A stretch of DNA of 64,000 bases from Thermodesulfobacteriota bacterium (GTDB lineage Bacteria > Desulfobacterota > Anaeroferrophillalia > Anaeroferrophillales > Tharpellaceae). The notes under the pieces are model-generated. The model ran no database searches and was not told the origin of the DNA. It saw only the letters and a list, made by a program, of their open reading frames with translations. Of the stretch, positions 39,016 through 50,050 are shown piece by piece (positions within the stretch are counted from its first letter, which is position 1; the number at the start of each line of letters is the position of its first letter). The stretch covers positions 1 to 64,000 of the forward strand of contig JANTFH010000003.1 of assembly GCA_024763535.1 (NCBI GenBank), in the 5' to 3' direction. Position numbers and translations under genes: made by a program.

Positions 39016-39997
39016 TGGGCTCAATTCTTCCGCACTGCTCATCGACCAACGAAAAAAACCGCTCAATCAATTCGAGAAGCGGGCCTTTAAGCCGACACCC
39101 GGCGGCATTATGGTGGCCGCCGCCACCGAAACCGACAACCAGTTCGGCCACGTTGACCCGGCCCCGGGAGCGGAAACTGAATTTGTACTCATCGGGACCT
39201 ATTTCACGGGCCATAAAGGCCACCTCAACCCCGGCAATCGAGCGGGGATAGTTAACCAGACCGTCAGTGTATTCACTGTTAGTGCCGGTTTCAGCAAACA
39301 TCTCTTCCGTCACCCAGACCGCTGCCGCCAACCGGGAATCCGATATCTGCAAAGTTTTTAAGACCCGACCGATCAGCTTGATCCGCTCCAGCGGCTGGCT
39401 CTCATAAACCTGCTGCGTAATCTCCCAGGGTTCGACCCCGCGAGCCACCAGATCACCGGCAATCGCAAAAGAGCTCGGAGTTGAATTCGAATAACGGAAG
39501 GAGCCGGTATCGGTCAATATCGCGGTATAAAGATTAACGGCTATTTCAATACCGAAATCGGGTTTCAAAACCACCGCCAGTTCATAAACCAGCTCCCCGG
39601 TGGCACAAGCTTGAGAATAGATAAGATTGATATCCGCGTTGACTTCAGCGGTAAGATGATGATCAATACAGAGTGACTGCCGGTAGCCTTTCCAGGCAGA
39701 TAAGCACTCACCGGCACGGGCCATTTCACTGCAGTCGAGCAGACAGAGAAGATCACAGTTTTTCGGCAGGATGTCGGTTACCAACTCGGCCCCGGGCAGA
39801 AATTTATAGCTGTAAGGCACTAAATCGCGATTGTAAACGAAAACCTCTTTTCCCATTTGCCGAAGCAGCAGAGCCAGCGCCAGCGATGACCCCAGAGCAT
39901 CACCATCCGGATCGATATGGCTGGCGATGACGACGGAATCCGACTTAGTCAGAGCCTTTACGGCTTCATCCTTTAACCCGGGGTCAAGCAGAGCCAT
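39008..39997 (-). CDS. DHH-family phosphoesterase (NrnA-like oligoribonuclease)
   Basis: ASHIDPDGDALGSSLAL, IDHHLT, DHHA1 GGGGHHNAAG motif. Confidence 0.92.
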   Translation of the reverse strand: MALLDPGLKDEAVKALTKSDSVVIASHIDPDGDALGSSLALALLLRQMGKEVFVYNRDLVPYSYKFLPGAELVTDILPKNCDLLCLLDCSEMARAGECLSAWKGYRQSLCIDHHLTAEVNADINLIYSQACATGELVYELAVVLKPDFGIEIAVNLYTAILTDTGSFRYSNSTPSSFAIAGDLVARGVEPWEITQQVYESQPLERIKLIGRVLKTLQISDSRLAAAVWVTEEMFAETGTNSEYTDGLVNYPRSIAGVEVAFMAREIGPDEYKFSFRSRGRVNVAELVVGFGGGGHHNAAGCRLKGPLLELIERFFSLVDEQCGRIEPNA

Positions 39998-40357
39998 TCA
40001 GTTTTCCTCTTCCTGCCTGATCTGACTGAAAATCCCCTCTAGATGCTCACCTTTCAAACTGGTATTGTCATAACGGAAATGGAGCTCCGGAATTCTCTTT
40101 AGGTGCAGACGCCTCCCCATCTCACGGCGCATGAAACCGGCCGTGCTGTTCAATCCGGACAGCGTATCCGAACGCTCTTCTTCGCTGCCGTAAACGGTAA
40201 AAAAGACCGTTGCGTGACTCAAATCGGGCGCTACTTCAACATCCATCACCGTAACAAAACCGATCCGGGGATCCTTGATATCCCGAAGCAGCATATTTGA
40301 GATCTCACCGCGAAGCTGATCTCCGATCCGCTGACAGCGCTGACTGCGTTCCTTCAT
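39998..40357 (-). CDS. rbfA: Ribosome-binding factor A
   Basis: RCQRIGDQLRGEISNMLLRDIKDPRIGFVTVMDVEVAPDLSHATVF. Confidence 0.95.
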   Translation of the reverse strand: MKERSQRCQRIGDQLRGEISNMLLRDIKDPRIGFVTVMDVEVAPDLSHATVFFTVYGSEEERSDTLSGLNSTAGFMRREMGRRLHLKRIPELHFRYDNTSLKGEHLEGIFSQIRQEEEN

Positions 40358-40414
40358 AATTAGTCCTGCAAAACCCTGCGAGGCACCTCTAAATACTGCA
40401 TTTTTCGAGACACC

Positions 40415-43219
40415 CTACAGTGTAGCTGCAACCTCTTCCATAGCAAAAGCTTCGATGACATCACCAGCTTTAATATCATTATAATTCTCAATCCCGATAC
40501 CGCATTCAAAACCGGAAGCCACTTCCTTGGCATCATCCTTGAAGCGTTTTAACGAGGAAATCTTGCCTTCGACGATCACGACATCATCACGCAAAAGGCG
40601 GATATTAGCGTTACGTTTAACCTTGCCGTCGATCACCCGGCAGCCGGCAATCGTACCCACTTTGGAGACATTAAAGGCCTCACGCACTTCCGCCCGGCCG
40701 AGATAAACCTCACGAACATCGGGAGCCAAAAGCCCCTCCATCGCTTTCTTCAAGTCATCCAGGAGATCATAGATAACCGAATAGAGACGGATATCGACAT
40801 GCTCCTGCTCCGCCAGGTGCTGAGCCTTCAGATCGGGGCGGACATTAAAAGCGACGATGATCGCCTGCGAAGCGGCGGCCAGCATAACATCAGCCTCCTT
40901 CACCCCGCCGACCGCAGCATGAACGATGTCAACCTTAACCTTGGATGTAGCCTGTTTTTTCAATGACTCACTAACCGCTTCGACCGAACCCTGCACATCA
41001 CCTTTGACAATGATATTGAGTTGCTCAACCGTACCCTCTTCCATCTGTTCAAAGAGGTCTTCAAGGGATATCTTACTGGTTTTTGAAATATCCTTTTCCC
41101 GGGCTTTATGCTGCCGGTTGGAGGTCAGCTCCTTGGCCTGTTTCTCAGACTGGACAACATTAAAATCATCTCCGGCCGAAGGCACGCCACTGAGGCCCAG
41201 AATCTCGACCGGAGTCGAGGGACCGGCACTGTCAACCGGTTTACCCTTATCATCCAGCAGAGCCCGAACCCGGCCGCTGTAGAGACCGGCAACCACAAAG
41301 TCTCCGGCTTTAACCGTGCCTTCCTGTACCAGTACCGTCACCACCGGCCCTTTACCGCGGTCAAGACGTGATTCAAGCACCACCCCGCTTGCCGCTTTAT
41401 CGGGATTGGCGGTAATCTCCATCATCTCAGCCTGCAGCAGGATCATCTCCAGCAGGGTATCAAGATTCTGCTGGAGCTTGGCGGAGACCTCGACAAAGAT
41501 AGTATCGCCGCCCCAGTCTTCCGAAAGCAGACCGTGTTCACTCAACTGGCGGCGGACTTCATCGGGACGGGCGTTGTCCTTATCGATTTTATTGATGGCA
41601 ACGATAATCGGAACTTCCGCCGCTTTAGCGTGGTTGATAGACTCAATCGTCGTCGGCATTACACCATCGTCGGCCGCGACCACCAGAATGACAATATCAG
41701 TCACACCGGCACCGCGCGAACGCATTGAGGTGAAAGCCTCATGCCCCGGGGTATCGACAAAGGAGATATCCCCTTTATCGAGAGAGACCATATAGGCCCC
41801 GATATGCTGGGTAATACCGCCGGCCTCACCTTCGGCAACCTGGGCTTCACGAATCGCGTCTAAAAGAGAAGTTTTACCATGGTCGACATGACCCATAATG
41901 GTTACCACCGGCGGCCGTTTAACCAGATCCTCAGGGTTGTCTTCAACCCGTTTAAGGACCAGTTCTTCATCAAAGGCGACGTTCTCAACCGTATGTCCAT
42001 ACTCTTCAGCTACCAGAGCGGCAGTATCATAATCGATCATCTGGTTGATGGTCACCATAGAACCCATGCCCATCAGTTTGGCAATCACTTCGCCGGATTT
42101 AACCCCCATCTTTTTGGCCAGTTCACCAACCGTAATCGCATCCGTAATCTTAACCACCCGCTTGATCATCTTCGGCATCGTGATCTCGGTTTTCTGACCA
42201 CCTTTTTTCTTGCCGCCCTTGCCTTTACGACCCCGGCCGCGGCCATCGGAAAAATTAAAATCCTTGATAACCGAACGCCGGGATCCCTTACGGGAACGTT
42301 TCCCGACATCGTTGCCTTTGTCGGCATCGTGGGCACCATCCTTTTTACGAGATTTGCGTCCCTTTTTGGCATTGTCATCAGGCAGCGGAGCCGCCGGAAC
42401 TGCAGCCGTACCCCGGTTTTCATCGGGCAGTGCTTCCGCTCCTTTTTTCTTGGCCTTGCTCCGGGGCGGACGCCCGGCGGGACGAGTGCCGATATCACTC
42501 AAGGCCACCCGACCGATAACCCGGGCACCACGCTCTTCCTTGGCGGCCTTCTTCTTTTTACCGGTAGCCGCAGAACTTTTCTTTTCGCTTCCGGCTTCCG
42601 CCGTAACCGCTTCAGAAGCAACGGTTTCAGACGCGGCCGTTTCCGCTCCGGCCTCAATTGCGGCATCCGCTTCAGCGCTAACCGCAGCTCTTTCCACGGG
42701 CGCCGCCTCACCCTCGGGTTCGACATTAACCGCTTCAATTTCAACCTGAGGTTCAGACTCAGAGGCACTCTCCTCAGTGATCACAGTTTCAACTTCGCTC
42801 ATCGAAACGGCACCACTCTCCGATACCTCCGCCACATCCCCGGCCTCAGCCACTTCCGCCTCCGGAACGACCGACTCCTCAGGAACTGTCGCATCAGCTT
42901 CTTCGGCTGCCGTCGGCTTCTCCTCTACCGGAGCCGTTTCTTCTGCGGTCGGCACGGCTTCAACCGGATCTACCGGTTTAACCACCTTGCGCCGCCGCCG
43001 ACGGACGGTGGAACCAACCCGCTTTTCGACCAGATCAGGGCCCTGATTCTGAGCACACCACTCTTTAACCCGGGCCACATCCTCATCACTTAAAGGACTG
43101 AATTTAGTACTGACTTCGATATCCAAACTCTCAAGTATCGAAACAAGTTCAGTCTCTTTCAACTTCAAAGCCCGAGACAGCTCATAAACTTTAGTTTTCT
43201 TTTTTTCCCGCAGAATCAA
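40415..43219 (-). CDS. infB: Translation initiation factor IF-2
   Basis: [43 protein letters not shown]; long charged N-terminal region. Confidence 0.98.
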   Translation of the reverse strand: MILREKKKTKVYELSRALKLKETELVSILESLDIEVSTKFSPLSDEDVARVKEWCAQNQGPDLVEKRVGSTVRRRRRKVVKPVDPVEAVPTAEETAPVEEKPTAAEEADATVPEESVVPEAEVAEAGDVAEVSESGAVSMSEVETVITEESASESEPQVEIEAVNVEPEGEAAPVERAAVSAEADAAIEAGAETAASETVASEAVTAEAGSEKKSSAATGKKKKAAKEERGARVIGRVALSDIGTRPAGRPPRSKAKKKGAEALPDENRGTAAVPAAPLPDDNAKKGRKSRKKDGAHDADKGNDVGKRSRKGSRRSVIKDFNFSDGRGRGRKGKGGKKKGGQKTEITMPKMIKRVVKITDAITVGELAKKMGVKSGEVIAKLMGMGSMVTINQMIDYDTAALVAEEYGHTVENVAFDEELVLKRVEDNPEDLVKRPPVVTIMGHVDHGKTSLLDAIREAQVAEGEAGGITQHIGAYMVSLDKGDISFVDTPGHEAFTSMRSRGAGVTDIVILVVAADDGVMPTTIESINHAKAAEVPIIVAINKIDKDNARPDEVRRQLSEHGLLSEDWGGDTIFVEVSAKLQQNLDTLLEMILLQAEMMEITANPDKAASGVVLESRLDRGKGPVVTVLVQEGTVKAGDFVVAGLYSGRVRALLDDKGKPVDSAGPSTPVEILGLSGVPSAGDDFNVVQSEKQAKELTSNRQHKAREKDISKTSKISLEDLFEQMEEGTVEQLNIIVKGDVQGSVEAVSESLKKQATSKVKVDIVHAAVGGVKEADVMLAAASQAIIVAFNVRPDLKAQHLAEQEHVDIRLYSVIYDLLDDLKKAMEGLLAPDVREVYLGRAEVREAFNVSKVGTIAGCRVIDGKVKRNANIRLLRDDVVIVEGKISSLKRFKDDAKEVASGFECGIGIENYNDIKAGDVIEAFAMEEVAATL

Positions 43220-43246
43220 GGTTGCGTACCCCCTAACGTCAATCTG

Positions 43247-43525
43247 TTATTTTTCACACTCAATCTGCAAACGTTCGCGACTCTCCCGGTCCAGGGCTTC
43301 AACCCCGAGCGGCAGACGGCCAAACCGACCTCTACCGCGGAGAAAACGATGCAAGCATTCAGCATTTCGACAAATATAGTAACCCCGGCCCGGAGACCGG
43401 AATCGAAAATCATAAACCAACACATTACCACTGCAAACCAGACGGCAAAGACTCTCTTTTTCAACCTTCCGGCGACAGACCAGACAGGTTCTGAGCGGCA
43501 CTTTGCCAGACTTATTTTTCAACAT
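43247..43525 (-). CDS. YlxR/DUF448 family protein
   Basis: PLRTCLVCRRKVEKESLCRLV...GRGYYICRNAEC; nusA-ylxR-infB context. Start trimmed to MLKNKSGKVP. Confidence 0.9.
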   Translation of the reverse strand: MLKNKSGKVPLRTCLVCRRKVEKESLCRLVCSGNVLVYDFRFRSPGRGYYICRNAECLHRFLRGRGRFGRLPLGVEALDRESRERLQIECEK

Positions 43526-44981
43526 CCGTTGCGGCATCCGGCAGGGCCTCAGCATCAGCCGAAGTTTCTCCGGACGTCTCCGTCTCAGCCGCCGGCGACT
43601 CATCATTCGCTTCCGTTTCGTCAGCAGCCGCACTCTCCGCTTCGGCTTCTAATTCAGCATCAACGGCGCTGTCATCAGTTTCAGCTTCAGCCTCGGACTC
43701 CTCAGTTGCAACAACCTCGGCTTCCGGATTTTCCTCCGCCTCCTTGCGGGCGTGAAACACCTCTACCGCCCGCTCGATCAGCAGCTCGGGGTCAACCCCT
43801 TCGGTACCGATAATATCGCCGAGTTCAGCCGCCGTACTTCCGGCGATATCCTCCAGCTTGCGAAAGCCGTTATCATACAGAAGCTCCATGGCGGTATTAT
43901 TGAAACCTTCAATATCGACAAAGGGAGAGAAGAGTCTATCAAAATCTTCCGCCACCCTGGAGGCCGACTTGACATCAAGTTTCCAGCCGGTAAGCTTTGC
44001 CGCCAGCCGGACATTGAGACCCCGGCGGCCGATTGCCAGAGAGAGCTGTTCATCAAGTACGACAATCTCCATCGCGTGCCGGTCTTCGTCAAGAATAATC
44101 TTATTGATCTCCGCCGGTGAGATAGCGTTGCAGACGTAGCGAACCGGATCCGGATTCCAGCGGATGATATCAATCTTTTCGCCTTTTAATTCCTGGACCA
44201 CGTTCTGGACCCGGGACCCTCTAACCCCGACGCAGGCACCGACCGGATCGACATCATGGTCATTGGTGGTTACCGCAATCTTGCCGCGGATTCCAGGCTC
44301 ACGGGTGGCCCCCATGATCTTGATAACCCCCTCGAAAATCTCCGGCACTTCAACCTCGAAAAGACGGATCAGGAAACCGGGGTGAGAGCGCGAAAGAACA
44401 ATCTTGGGACCTTTGGCGGTAATCTCGACCTTCAGCAAATAAGCGCGAATCCGCTCACCCTGGCGAAAATTCTCCCGGGGAATCGTCTCCGAGCGGGGCA
44501 GAATCGCTTCGGTCGAACCGAGATTAACTATCAGGTTGCCGCGTTCAACCCGCTGCACCGAACCGTTAACAATCTCGCCGACTTTCTCGTGATACTCTTC
44601 ATAGATACTCTCCCGTTCAGCTTCCCGAATCTTCTGCATGATGACCTGTTTCGCCGTCTGGGCGGCGATCCGCCCGAAATCGTCGGTCTCCAGCTTCAGT
44701 CCGAGACTGTCACCGATCTCCGCCTCAGGATCAATCTCCTGAGCCTCACGCAACGTGATCTGATAGTAAGAATTTTCCACCTCTTCCACCACCTCGACAA
44801 ACTCGAAGAGCTCAATCTCTCCGGTCTCTTCATCGTAGGAAGCTTCGATTTCACGGGCCGCACCCAGTTTCTTCTTGGATGCCGTAACCATCGCCGATTC
44901 AATTGCCTCAATCAGAATCTCTCGGGGAATATTCTTCTCTTTACTGACCTGATCAAGTATGAAGTTCAAACTTGAGGACAT
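43512..44981 (-). CDS. nusA: Transcription termination/antitermination factor NusA
   Basis: S1 and KH domains (DPVGACVGVRGSRVQNVVQELKGEKIDI), then a long acidic tail. Confidence 0.97.
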   Translation of the reverse strand: MSSSLNFILDQVSKEKNIPREILIEAIESAMVTASKKKLGAAREIEASYDEETGEIELFEFVEVVEEVENSYYQITLREAQEIDPEAEIGDSLGLKLETDDFGRIAAQTAKQVIMQKIREAERESIYEEYHEKVGEIVNGSVQRVERGNLIVNLGSTEAILPRSETIPRENFRQGERIRAYLLKVEITAKGPKIVLSRSHPGFLIRLFEVEVPEIFEGVIKIMGATREPGIRGKIAVTTNDHDVDPVGACVGVRGSRVQNVVQELKGEKIDIIRWNPDPVRYVCNAISPAEINKIILDEDRHAMEIVVLDEQLSLAIGRRGLNVRLAAKLTGWKLDVKSASRVAEDFDRLFSPFVDIEGFNNTAMELLYDNGFRKLEDIAGSTAAELGDIIGTEGVDPELLIERAVEVFHARKEAEENPEAEVVATEESEAEAETDDSAVDAELEAEAESAAADETEANDESPAAETETSGETSADAEALPDAATDVEK

Positions 44982-45109
44982 AATCTAAACATCTCTCCTT
45001 AAACCCGGTTCTGCCGGGGGTTAAAATGTTGCTTTCTATAGCTTAGAATACGGATTTTAAAGCCGTATCATGGGTTTTAATATTCAAGGACGGATTAACC
45101 GCACCATCT

Positions 45110-45598
45110 TCAACTGCCGAATTTGTAAACCAGGTTGCACCTTGCCGATTCATCCAGAGGCACAATAAATTCTTCGCCGTCAATTTCAAGCGTAAGCATT
45201 AAAGGTTCGTCCTCAACCTTCTTCAAAACCCCCTTAAAACGACGGCGGCCATCTAAAGGCTTAAGAAGTTTGATCTTGACCGTCTCTCCGATCCGGGTTT
45301 TAAAATCATGAAACTTACGCAGACGCCGATTGAGCCCCGGAGAAGATATCTCCAGATTGTAACGCCCGGCAATCGGATCTTCGACATCCAGCAAAGCTCC
45401 GAACATCCGGCTGACATGAGTACAGTCATCGAGGCTGACCCCGCCCTCTTTATCGATAAAGAGCCTTAAGATAGAGCCTTCATCACTCTGACTGAACTCC
45501 AGATCGACAAGCTCGTAACCGAGATTTTGCAAAAGATCCTCAGCCAGAACCAGAATCTTACCGCGCCGGTCTTCCGGCAATTCAAGCGTCGTTACCAT
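45110..45598 (-). CDS. rimP: Ribosome maturation factor RimP
   Basis: LGYELVDLEFSQSDEGSILRLFIDKEGGVSLDDCTHVSR...LEISSPGLNRRLR. Confidence 0.95.
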   Translation of the reverse strand: MVTTLELPEDRRGKILVLAEDLLQNLGYELVDLEFSQSDEGSILRLFIDKEGGVSLDDCTHVSRMFGALLDVEDPIAGRYNLEISSPGLNRRLRKFHDFKTRIGETVKIKLLKPLDGRRRFKGVLKKVEDEPLMLTLEIDGEEFIVPLDESARCNLVYKFGS

Positions 45599-45639
45599 AC
45601 CCTATTAGAAACTAATATAACATGAAAATTGAAACAAAA

Positions 45640-45675
45640 AAAGTGGGCCCCTGAAAGAGCCCACTTGCAAAAAAC
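45640..45675 (-). terminator. Terminator hairpin upstream of rimP, downstream of the head-repeat gene
   Basis: AAGTGGGC...GCCCACTT flanked by A/T runs. Confidence 0.7.
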
Positions 45676-45845
45676 CGTCTCCGGCTGAACCAAATTTTCG
45701 CAAACGTATGTTCTTATTAGCATCTCAGTAGAAAAGATGCAAGTTTTTTTCTTGGTTAATCTCTTGATCTATCCGAAAATGACCGGCTCCGGGATATTAC
45801 ATCAGAATCCAATCTTGCTATCACAAAAAACAATAAACAATTTTA

Positions 45846-47837
45846 TCATAATTTATAAATCACAAAATGAAATGCATCTTTAATTTGTGTACCTAGAGAG
45901 TTGTAAATATAAACCAACAGTTTTCCTCCGCTTGCGCCTGTTGTTGTGGTAACCGGAGATATTCCCAAGGCTTCAATACTGCATACATAGGCAGTTTGAG
46001 AATATGACTCACCCGAAATAGAGATTTCGTAATGATCGCTTACCCACACACAGCTTACGTTATTAGTAGCATTATTTACACTTCCGGCTGTATTAATTAC
46101 ACCATAAGCAATAGGTAAAGACACATTTGCAGTACCACTGGTAATTGTGCCGCTTATATGTGTATTACCGTTTTTAAGTACGGTTACTGCATTTGATTTG
46201 TGGTTGGAAGTTCCATTTCCAATTTCAAACAAAGGGTCTGTATCTACCCAAGAATCAGGTGAACCACCGCCAACATTATATTGTCCAAGAGCTACAGAAA
46301 ATGTACTTTGTGCTTTTGTATAGTTTCCCATTGCAGTGGAATAATTACCTGACGCTTCTGTAATATATCCCATTGCAGTGGAAAAAGCACCGGAAGCTTC
46401 TGTAATATATCCCATTGCAGTAGAAAAAGCACCGGAAGCTGTTGCTCCAGCTCCCATAGCAGTGGAACTATAACCGGAAGCTGTTGTATATTGTCCCATA
46501 GCAGTTGAATAATCCCCGGAAGCTGTTGTACCAGATCCCATTGCAGCGGAAAAATCACCGATATTTGAATCATCCCATTGAGTTCCGTCAACTTCACCGG
46601 CTCTAAATGCTGCTTTTTTAGGATACCACATCATCCTTGTACCGGCACCTTCTTTTGGTATTGTTCCACTTCCAAAAGTACCCTCAAACAGCACACCATC
46701 GTTACCTTTTACATGCAGCGTGGCTTGCGGAATTGCAGTGCCAATGCCAACATTATCGCTGAAATAACCTTTGCCCGAAAACCACCCGGCAAAGCCGCCA
46801 TTCGTATGTTCACCAAATACACCATATCCATCAATAGCATCTGTTGTCCCAACAACTCCGTTGCCACCTACTCTAGCCTCACCAAAAACACCGGCTCCTC
46901 CAGTGCTATCACTCTCAAAGAGCCCATAAACACCATAACCACTATGTGTTGGTGGTGGTCCAGTTGAAGCATGCCCAAATATGGCAGTTTTACCTGCAAT
47001 ATCAGTGGTTACTTTAACTTGTAGTTTATATAAAGAGTTTGGAGTGCTGGTACCAATAACAACGTTATCAGTACTTGTACTTAATTTTACAACCGAGCCG
47101 TCGTCTGTCCAGCCGCTTGTATTGGCGGCGGTTGGCAATGCTACTGTATTCCCGCTCGAAATAGATAGGTCGTTTCCTGAGATTGAAAGGGTTTGGTCAT
47201 CGGTCAAATCACCATTTACCGAGAGCGGCTGTGCGGATGTCCCGTTACCATTAAGCGTTGCATCACTGACAACGGCTTGCAGGCAATTGTTTCCCGCAGG
47301 CCAGTCATTGCGCTCTACACTTCCAAGTTTGATCGATTGTGACCCCATATCGAGCAGACCGTTCATAGCTATACCGAAATCACTGATCACCAGAGTCGCA
47401 GGTCCGGCGGTACGCAGGCCGGCAGCCGCCAGTCTCAAATTATTACCGTCAAGATCCCGGGTTTCATTAATAGTAACCAGATTTATTCTGGGGGTTAAAA
47501 TCTGGTCATCAATCTCGACTTCAACCCAAAGTTTTTCCGGCTCGGGTGCGGCTGATCTATCACTGACAGTTATATTACCCCGACCAAACGTAAAAGACAG
47601 AGCTTCGGTCGCAGCGGCAAATTTCTGAGCCTCTTCATAGATTAGCCGGCCGGCAAATTCATCATCGTAAATTCGAAGGCTAACCCTGACATTTTCAACG
47701 GCCGCCGCCCGCCTCAGCGAATGCTGCAGTTCTCCCTGCAAAACAAACTCCGCCCGACTAATACCCAAAGTTGCAAAAAAGAGCGCAAAAGTTCCAAGTG
47801 CCAGAAAAAAAAGTCTCGTAAAAAATCGATTAAACAT
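45846..47837 (-). CDS. Secreted YadA-head-like repeat protein
   Basis: Signal peptide and 14-residue STAMGxxTxASGxY repeats typical of trimeric adhesin/tail-fibre heads. Confidence 0.75.
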   Translation of the reverse strand: MFNRFFTRLFFLALGTFALFFATLGISRAEFVLQGELQHSLRRAAAVENVRVSLRIYDDEFAGRLIYEEAQKFAAATEALSFTFGRGNITVSDRSAAPEPEKLWVEVEIDDQILTPRINLVTINETRDLDGNNLRLAAAGLRTAGPATLVISDFGIAMNGLLDMGSQSIKLGSVERNDWPAGNNCLQAVVSDATLNGNGTSAQPLSVNGDLTDDQTLSISGNDLSISSGNTVALPTAANTSGWTDDGSVVKLSTSTDNVVIGTSTPNSLYKLQVKVTTDIAGKTAIFGHASTGPPPTHSGYGVYGLFESDSTGGAGVFGEARVGGNGVVGTTDAIDGYGVFGEHTNGGFAGWFSGKGYFSDNVGIGTAIPQATLHVKGNDGVLFEGTFGSGTIPKEGAGTRMMWYPKKAAFRAGEVDGTQWDDSNIGDFSAAMGSGTTASGDYSTAMGQYTTASGYSSTAMGAGATASGAFSTAMGYITEASGAFSTAMGYITEASGNYSTAMGNYTKAQSTFSVALGQYNVGGGSPDSWVDTDPLFEIGNGTSNHKSNAVTVLKNGNTHISGTITSGTANVSLPIAYGVINTAGSVNNATNNVSCVWVSDHYEISISGESYSQTAYVCSIEALGISPVTTTTGASGGKLLVYIYNSLGTQIKDAFHFVIYKL
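46310..46560 (-). repeat. 42-bp-period in-frame tandem repeats encoding the YadA-like head
   Basis: Successive units AFSTAMGYITEASG AFSTAMGYITEASG NYSTAMG...; two adjacent units are identical at protein level and nearly so in DNA. Confidence 0.8.
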
Positions 47838-48059
47838 TGCGCACCCCCTTTGTCAAAGCATGACTTGAAATGTTCATTGTCAATATAAGTATATAACCAT
47901 ATATTTTTCTCGATTACAATACCTGATTTATAAATAGCGAACTTAGTGCAAAAGAGTAAGCACAAAAGGAGCCTGACCAGGCCTGGTTAATAGAGGTACG
48001 TTACGAGGGAATACGGAGCCGAGAGAACGCGATTCAAATAGGTATTTAATATTTAATGA

Positions 48060-48713
48060 TCACTTTTCGACCCGCTCGGCTTCGATATATTCGAGCAGAA
48101 TTCGGCCGCCGTAGAGGATGTGGTCGCGGACCAGTTTTTCGACCGCGGCTTCGTTGCCGGGGGTCATGGTCGCCAGCATCTCTTCGTGGTCTTTTATCTG
48201 GACCTCGGGCATCTCCGGAATTTTCAGAAGAATCCGGCGATAGCGCATAAAACTGTCGCGCAGTGAGTCGATCAGGCCGCAGAGCCGCTGATTGCAACTG
48301 CCCTGATAGATCACGCCGTGAAAATCGGAACTGTTACGAAAAAAACCGGCCAGATCATTATTTGCCAGAAAGATATGGGCCTTTTCATTGATCTTACGCA
48401 GACGGGCAAAGATTTTCGCGTCCTGATTAACCGTGGTCAGGCGGGCGGCGTAGCCTTCAAGAACACTGCGGATCTGAATAATCTCCTTAAGGTCACTGAC
48501 ACTTAGCGGTTTGATGACATAGCCGACTTTTTTTACCTGTTCTAAAAAACCTTCCTGTTTCAGCTGCTGCAGAGCCTCATGCACCGGGGTTCGGCTGACC
48601 CCGTAGTTCAAAGCCACATCCTCCTCTTTCAGGATCGCATCGGGCCGGGCTTTGAGCGAGAGAATCTGCTCTTTGATCTCGCTATAGATGAACTCTTTTT
48701 TACTGATAGCCAT
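48060..48713 (-). CDS. GntR-family (FCD domain) transcriptional regulator
   Basis: Winged helix LKEEDVALNYGVSRTPVHEALQQLKQEGFLEQVKKVGYVIKPL, then FCD-like domain. Confidence 0.9.
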   Translation of the reverse strand: MAISKKEFIYSEIKEQILSLKARPDAILKEEDVALNYGVSRTPVHEALQQLKQEGFLEQVKKVGYVIKPLSVSDLKEIIQIRSVLEGYAARLTTVNQDAKIFARLRKINEKAHIFLANNDLAGFFRNSSDFHGVIYQGSCNQRLCGLIDSLRDSFMRYRRILLKIPEMPEVQIKDHEEMLATMTPGNEAAVEKLVRDHILYGGRILLEYIEAERVEK

Positions 48714-48724
48714 ATCACCAGTTA

Positions 48725-49858
48725 CTATTTCAGATACTGCCGGGCGATGGTTGTCTGCAAAACCTCGTGGGTGCCGCCGCCGTAGAGCAGGAAACGGTTG
48801 TCGCGATAGTAGCGCTGGACCGAATATTCCATCGAAAAACCGTAGGCTCCGTGAATCCGCATCGCCTCATCCGAGGCCTTGCAGGCCGATTCAACCGTAA
48901 AATATTTCGCCATTGAGGCTTCATTTAAGCATGGTTTTTTATCCCGCACCTGCCGCGTTACTTTATCAACCATCAACTGTCCAGCCTCAAGATTGACCGC
49001 CATATTGGCAATTTTCGCCTGAATCAACTGATTTTTGCCGATCGGCTTGCCGAACTGCACCCTTTCTTTGCAGTATTTAATCGAATCAGCCATCGCCGCC
49101 CGGTGCAGGCCGAGAGCCAGGGCCGCCGTCATAATCCGGATTTCCGCAAGGATTGTCAGCAACACATCCAGGCCCCGGCCCGGCTCACCCAGACAATACT
49201 CTTCAGGGATGTGACAGTCATTAAAATAGATCTCGGATAAAGTTGATGAGCGGGTACCGAGACAGTCAAACTTTTTACTGTGGGAAAACCCCGGCGTCGT
49301 GGTCGGGATAAAAAAGAACATTAAGCCTTTCAATCCTTTATCGGGATCGGTTTGACATAAAACCGTATGGAAATCACCTTTAGGACCGTTGGTTGACCAG
49401 GTTTTCATGCCGTTGATAACATAGCCGTCGCTGGTTTTCCGGGCCCGGGTGCGGACATTACCAAGATCCGACCCGGCTTCGGGTTCGGTCAGCTGAAAAG
49501 CGCCGATCTTTTCACCTTGCAAAGCCGGATAGAGATACTCCTCGTGCATCTCTTTAGTGCCGTAGAGATAGAGGCCGTTAGTCGCCATCAGACACTGCAT
49601 CGCCGTGGTTGCGGCCAGACTCATCAAACCCCGGGCAAGTTCCTGCATGGCGACACAATAGAGCACCGTATCCCCGCCGGAGCCGCCGACCTCTTTCGGG
49701 TAACGAATCCCCAGAACCCCCATATCGGCAAGTTTCTTGAAAAGATCGTATGGGAATTCGCCACTCTCATCGATCTCCCGGGCCCGGGGAATGACCTCGT
49801 CATCGACAAAGCGGGCCATCGTTTTTTTTATCAAAGCCTCAGCATCAGAACGTATCAT
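48725..49858 (-). CDS. Acyl-CoA dehydrogenase
   Basis: FQLTEPEAGSDLGNVRTRA, MRIHGAYGFSMEYSVQRYYRDNR. Confidence 0.94.
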   Translation of the reverse strand: MIRSDAEALIKKTMARFVDDEVIPRAREIDESGEFPYDLFKKLADMGVLGIRYPKEVGGSGGDTVLYCVAMQELARGLMSLAATTAMQCLMATNGLYLYGTKEMHEEYLYPALQGEKIGAFQLTEPEAGSDLGNVRTRARKTSDGYVINGMKTWSTNGPKGDFHTVLCQTDPDKGLKGLMFFFIPTTTPGFSHSKKFDCLGTRSSTLSEIYFNDCHIPEEYCLGEPGRGLDVLLTILAEIRIMTAALALGLHRAAMADSIKYCKERVQFGKPIGKNQLIQAKIANMAVNLEAGQLMVDKVTRQVRDKKPCLNEASMAKYFTVESACKASDEAMRIHGAYGFSMEYSVQRYYRDNRFLLYGGGTHEVLQTTIARQYLK

Positions 49859-50050
49859 ATTATCTCCATCAATCCGGCACTTTCTCCATCAATCTGATTG
49901 ATGGCTTCATAAAAGCTCCACCTGCTTCGTTACTTGAAAATCTTCGTCATTGCGGCGTACTTATCTGTACGCCTCATTCCTCAGTTTTTCAGAGCCTCGC
50001 ATCTGAAACTTTTACTGTGCCATCCTGTTTTTTACGTAACTTTTTACTTT

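Noticed and set aside
41879-43093. 404-aa plus-strand ORF
   Set aside because: Antisense to infB; long open frame results from biased codon composition.
46310-46560. CRISPR-like periodicity
   Set aside because: 42-bp units are contiguous, in frame and coding (YadA-like); no unique spacers.
46981-47628. 215-aa plus-strand ORF
   Set aside because: Antisense to the head-repeat protein; low-complexity Ser/Leu/Pro composition.
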